The notes below the pieces were generated by a model. The model ran no database searches and was not told the DNA's origin. It saw only the letters and a list, made by a program, of their open reading frames with translations. This document shows, one piece after another, positions 59,241-64,000 of a DNA stretch of 64,000 nt. Made by a program: the position numbers and the translations under genes. Numbering within the stretch: position 1 is the first letter of the stretch; each line of letters starts with the position of its first letter. Source of the stretch: Sphagnum compactum (taxonomy: Eukaryota > Bryophyta > Sphagnopsida > Sphagnales); the NCBI GenBank assembly GCA_965153455.1, contig OZ234501.1:14806855-14870854 (forward strand), read 5' to 3'.

Positions 59241-62200
59241 AGTAGTCAATACATTAGAGGGCACGTTCAATATCTGTTTTTCCCACTGCAGAGGACGACA
59301 CGTTTCATTTTTTAAGAGGAGCTTTTGAGTTTGGATTAGGCATTTTCGGTTTCCTGTAGTTTCCACGCTATCTTCATCTTTCAAGATAAAGATATCTTTG
59401 AAGTTAAAGGTCACCAAAATTAATGAACGTAAAATTTGCACCATCACTTGGACCAATCTGAACCATTGAATGATTAAATCTAGAATCGGACAGTTAGATT
59501 GGAGAGATCGCAATTTAGGCGCTAAAATTTAATTTACATAAATAATTTTCATCCTGAAAGTTGTTTTACCAAATAAATCTGATCATCCAATTTCGTAACT
59601 TCAAGAGTACGTTTTTGGGGAATTCATTCGACCATCGATTTTGGTCCATCGCGACCGTCCGTCCGACCTAGGTTGTTGTTTCATCCTGTCATGCGGCTAA
59701 ATTTGGGCAGTACATACATACATGTCAGGGTTTGGTTTTTTTTTATTAATTTTATTTTTGATAAAGTTCTGTGGTTTCGAAAGTTTGGCAATATTTTCCA
59801 AATTTTTTAGCAAAAAGAATTTCGAATTTACACTGGAAAAGGGGGAATTTTTTTAATTTTTTTTAAATCCAATTTTTTTTTTGGTAACCAGAGTGCCAAG
59901 TTTCTCCCCCAGAAAAAAACACCGGTCAGTGTAGTTGGCAGTGATTCAGAGTTTCAGACAATCGCAATCTCTGGAGCGGAAAATATAGCTGGTTCGTTGT
60001 TATCGGCTTGGATTTTGTGAAAATCAAATCGAATTTTGTTGTGAGATTGCGGAACATGTACTCGCGTAATACCCCCAAAAAAAATCAAATTTGTCGCACA
60101 GTTCTATACAGGGAGCGAAAACAGAAGCTTGAGTAGAAACCACCCACGGCACAAAAAGACAAGGCCGGACATAGTGCCAGACATAGTGCCAGACAGAGCT
60201 CGACAAGCCCAGACAAAAGCTCATATAAGTTTTCTGACTTATTCGTCCGTGTTCGCACATGCTGTTGCTGCTGTGATTTTCAATTTCTGGACTCATGTCC
60301 TCAATCCCTCCTTTGTGTAAAAGTAGTACTTTGGAAGTGTCCACATTAGTTAAAATTATTTGTAGAAATGTTGAAATTTTCACAATAATTATATTTTTCA
60401 TAGAACAAAGTTTCATTTTTATAAAGAGAATTTTAAAAAGTAAATTCTTGAACATTTTTGTTTCTTTGTTTGACATTAAAATCTTGAAATTTTGTTAATT
60501 ATTTCAGAGACGTGTCTTTAAGCTGCCCCCTTTACTATGGTATTGATTTAGTAGTGTTTTCATCTCGGGGGGATTATTCCATCATTGGTACTGGAGTTGT
60601 CTTCCCTTCTGCTATTTGTTTTGTTCTTTGGGGTTAAAAGTGTTTTGGAATTCGATTTCCGTCTTTGTTTTTGTTTTGCAAAGATCTGCCAAAAAAAATA
60701 ATTTAGTGTTATGGGATGACTAGTTTTAAAAGGGAATTTTGTGTCGGCAAAATATTCTTTCTGTTTCCGACCAACTTCGATCTTTGCTGGATCATTTAGT
60801 CTGTCTCAAATCTTGGGCGAGGATCCTTACCTTGGATATAAGAGGGTCTCCACACACCACACCAACAAAATAACTCCTTTTTTTCAGAATAGAATACTGG
60901 TTGCAGGATCACTGTCCCCACCCACAAAATGTCATACAAAAGTCCTTTTAAACACTCAAAGATCGCTTATGTCTTTACATCTGGACGAGTAATAGTCACT
61001 GTTCAAATCGACAGTAAATAAAAAGCTTTTTTAAAGGGGTTGAAATGACCAACTGCAAAATGGACCATCAATAATCAGTACCTTAGAGCCAGCAGGATTT
61101 GAGCTATCCTGCTGCAGCAAGATTTAACGAAAAGGGGTGTTTGCCAGTGTGGGGGTGGAGATGTCTCTAAAGCCCTTGGAAGTGGGATGCATTATCAGAA
61201 GGGGGACTGCACTCAACTACCACCTCACTCGGCCCCCTTCTTCTCCGAATGCCCTCATCCAAGGGCATCATGTTACACCTATAAATTTTCTTGGCTCTCT
61301 GCTCTCCCTTGAATTGAATTGCTGTGTATTGAAATTGTGAAATTATTATTTTTCTTTTTTTTAATTAACTTTTGTTAGAGAATCATATGTTTACTACATA
61401 AAGAAATCCATCACTTATTCTGAACAAATTCCTGTGTCTATATCTTTCCACTCCATAAGGCCCTCACATGGGGGCATTACCAGAATGGGGCTCGGTAAAG
61501 AGCATAACCAGAATTTGGGACACCCAGTGCAGGGTCCCTTATTACAGTTATGCTCCCATCCTCACGCCTAAGAGTGGTGCTCACTATGGGACCCTCCCCA
61601 AATGTTCGTCACATCCAAGTTTAGTTATTTACTTTTTCCTTTCTTTTTTCCGATCACACCTATAAAACTAAAAGTGAGACTACTAAGAGCAAACCCACTT
61701 GGACCAATCAAACTATCTAGCCAATCAACAGCAAGTGTCAGGTTTTGTTTTGCCTATTTACCAGCCTGTACATCTTGTGGAAAAATGCGGGGCCAAAACC
61801 ACTTTGCAGAGCCAAACTGGCATGTTTTGACTTTTTTTCATTCAATTTTCTTTTGCATATCAAGTACTGTGAAGCTGTTCTTAACCTCGGGAATCTTCTT
61901 CTCATTTTGTGTTCTCTTCTGTATTCCTCTTCTTCTGCTTTCTTCCCCTTATGAAGGCTCTCTGCTACATTCTTTTTTCTCTTTTTCCTTCTTCTTCCTC
62001 CTTCTTGCTTTCTTCCTTTGCCCTTTGATTTTAGTTTTTTTGTTTGGGAAGTGCAATGAAGTGGCAGAAGTTATTATTGGAAAATAAAACACCCTGCTCA
62101 TAGTGGACCATAACAATACAATCATCCACTAGGTTCCATTTCCATATGAACAAAATTGATAGATGTGTAATAATTTCACCCACTTCATTAAATCTAATTA

Positions 62201-64000
62201 GGTCTGTTGATGGTGTTTTTTCTTTTATATTTTGATAACATATGCCATCTTCGGCATATTTTAAAGCTTTATTTGTACTTTTTGACATCACAAACTTTGA
62301 GATTTTCAAACCATTAATATTTAGTTTAAATTATCCATAAGGATAAAATTTATAATTTATTTTAAAATAAGTATGCTAAGAAAATAAATAAAACTTATTC
62401 TGAAATTTTTCACACTTATCAAATTATCAAATTTTAATATTAAATATATCAATAATAATAATTTATCCCGAGAAGATTAATAGTTAAACCCTCAATGGTT
62501 TAAGGTTATGGAAAAGAAATAATATCCCAACAAAACATTCACCCATATCAAATTAAAGAAAATCCAACAATCAACATGAAAATTCATTTCACTTGGTTAC
62601 TTGGCTTAATGTTGTTGAATAAAGAGAATTTTGAATATCATTTACATTTTGAATAAATGAGGGACTAATTAGTTCAAATTATGGCATTACAAACTGTTTC
62701 ATGCAACATGCCATTTGCTTTAAGTTCCCTAAGGCAAGCATTGCGGGTACTAATTAAAGGTATTCATAATGCAAGTATTGTTAAGAGGAAAAGAATTCCT
62801 TGTATTCCATAATGAGAAATTCTAAATGTAGCATATTTAAACATACATCAAAATTGAACACAATATACCTAATATTAATGTGGCTTTTGCCATTGGCCCC
62901 AATGTGAATATGACCATAACCAATTGTGAAGTTTTTATTTTTAACCTTTAATTTATTTTCAACGACTTTTCTACTCTCAATGCCTATCGTATATTTGGGC
63001 ATAAATTAAATGATTTTCTATTTTTTCAAAAAAATTAACCATGTTGTCAAAAATTCAAAATATTTAGATTGCAAGAATTTGGAATCAAACCATGGCCTAA
63101 TACAGATAAGCACATTAGTTATGAACACATTAACCACAAGGATAATAAGAGTCCTTTGAAGTTGAGTTAGAATTTAATATGTAAAATTTCTAAATGTTGA
63201 AAAGATCAAAATTAAAAACTCACATGCTGAATCTTAAATTTTAAAATAAATTAATTATTTGACACTTGAGTGTCGAACCCGCCCAGGTACTATGATATAA
63301 AGATAAATGTTGTGCATGTAAATGATTGTGTAACACATCTTATAAAACCATGTAAATTTTACATCACAAGACTTTTGCCATTCAAAAATGTCAATTTACA
63401 AAAAAATATTAACTTTATATAAATAAGCTAAAATTTTGACAACTTATAACTACAAGTGTTTCTTTTTTGAAAGATGATGATGCCCCTAACACTACTAACG
63501 TGTTGCATACCCTTTTCCTACTTAAAATCTTGTCATAGTTTGATGATAATTTTCTAGGGACCTTATGAAAAATGTATTGTTCTTGTGACTAACAATTCAA
63601 AATTTTATGTGAAAATATTTATTTATTTAAAAAAAGAAGGTAAAGTAAGATGGTTTTTTGTGTGGAATGTTTTATCAAAATGTGAAATATATATATATTT
63701 CACAATACTCTCATTCTTTTAAACAACATAATTCTCAAAAAAAATTAAATGATTTTTTTCACCACATTTGGACTTTTAATTTAATATGATAACCTTTTTA
63801 TAATAGTTTTTTTTACTATTTAGACAACATCATGTTAAATCCTTCTTGGGCTACTACGCAATGATGCAACATCATAAATTTTAAAACAAAAATTAGTGGT
63901 CCAATAGTTTCAAATTGAATATTTCAAAATCCTAAAAATGATGAATTATTATCTTCAATGCACCTTATATTTTTAATTTATAACAATAATTTAGTGGTCG
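59241..64000. other. AT-rich stretch, nothing recognised
   Basis: Short frames only. There is a GC-richer patch at 59.6-60.2 kb with a repeated ACATAGTGCCAG word (about 60169-60192), and another at 61.1-61.6 kb. From 62.3 kb the sequence is very AT-rich. No gene or RNA could be supported. Confidence 0.5.

Overview
This is a nuclear window from a land plant. It is AT-rich and gene-poor, its genes have GT-AG introns, and it carries decayed retroelements and DNA transposons. A seed-free vascular plant, most likely a fern, fits best. Two clues support this: a degraded DYW-type PPR gene whose wording is familiar from fern PPR families, and a chromodomain Ty3/gypsy element of the Tf1/Tcn1 type rather than a common angiosperm clade. 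This assignment is an inference from memory, not a database result.

Layout. Positions 1-16600 hold no gene I can defend: AT-rich DNA, telomere-like motifs near 5.3 kb, one LINE-like scrap (5.8-6.1 kb) and a strong hairpin (10.04 kb). At 17120-20196 (+) lies a nine-exon gene for the minor-spliceosome U11/U12 59 kDa protein, preceded by a 216-bp tandem duplication. At 22.3 kb there is an endonuclease-like remnant. At 24046-26033 (-) lies a broken E/DYW PPR gene with an OSB-like PDF motif at its N-terminus. Positions 26.9-27.7 kb (-) hold a LINE zinc-binding remnant, and 29.35-30.9 kb (-) a decayed pogo/Jerky-like DDE transposase. At 32774-33856 (+) is an intact, intronless bifunctional-nuclease (BBD) gene. 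At 35797-37572 (-) is a three-exon CDC73/parafibromin gene. At 40569-41159 (-) is an NNF1-like kinetochore gene.

Positions 46946-52714 are a complete but inactivated chromodomain LTR retrotransposon with a 5-bp target duplication, very short LTRs and a probable self-priming site. At 54326-58020 (-) there may be an unrecognised spliced gene with internally repeated sequence. The block upstream of its proposed start (58.2-58.6 kb) is a copy of the block upstream of NNF1 (41.3-41.75 kb), and in the second copy part of it is expanded to about five tandem units. The rest, to 64000, is AT-rich and shows nothing recognisable.

The intact genes are unrelated housekeeping functions: minor splicing, Paf1-complex transcription elongation, kinetochore assembly and a BFN-domain protein. 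They are separate transcription units, not a cluster. The most interesting signals are the retrotransposon's 10-nt match between its predicted RNA 5' end and the sequence just after the 5' LTR (Tf1-type self-priming), its pattern of transition-only stop codons, and the shared duplicated upstream block.
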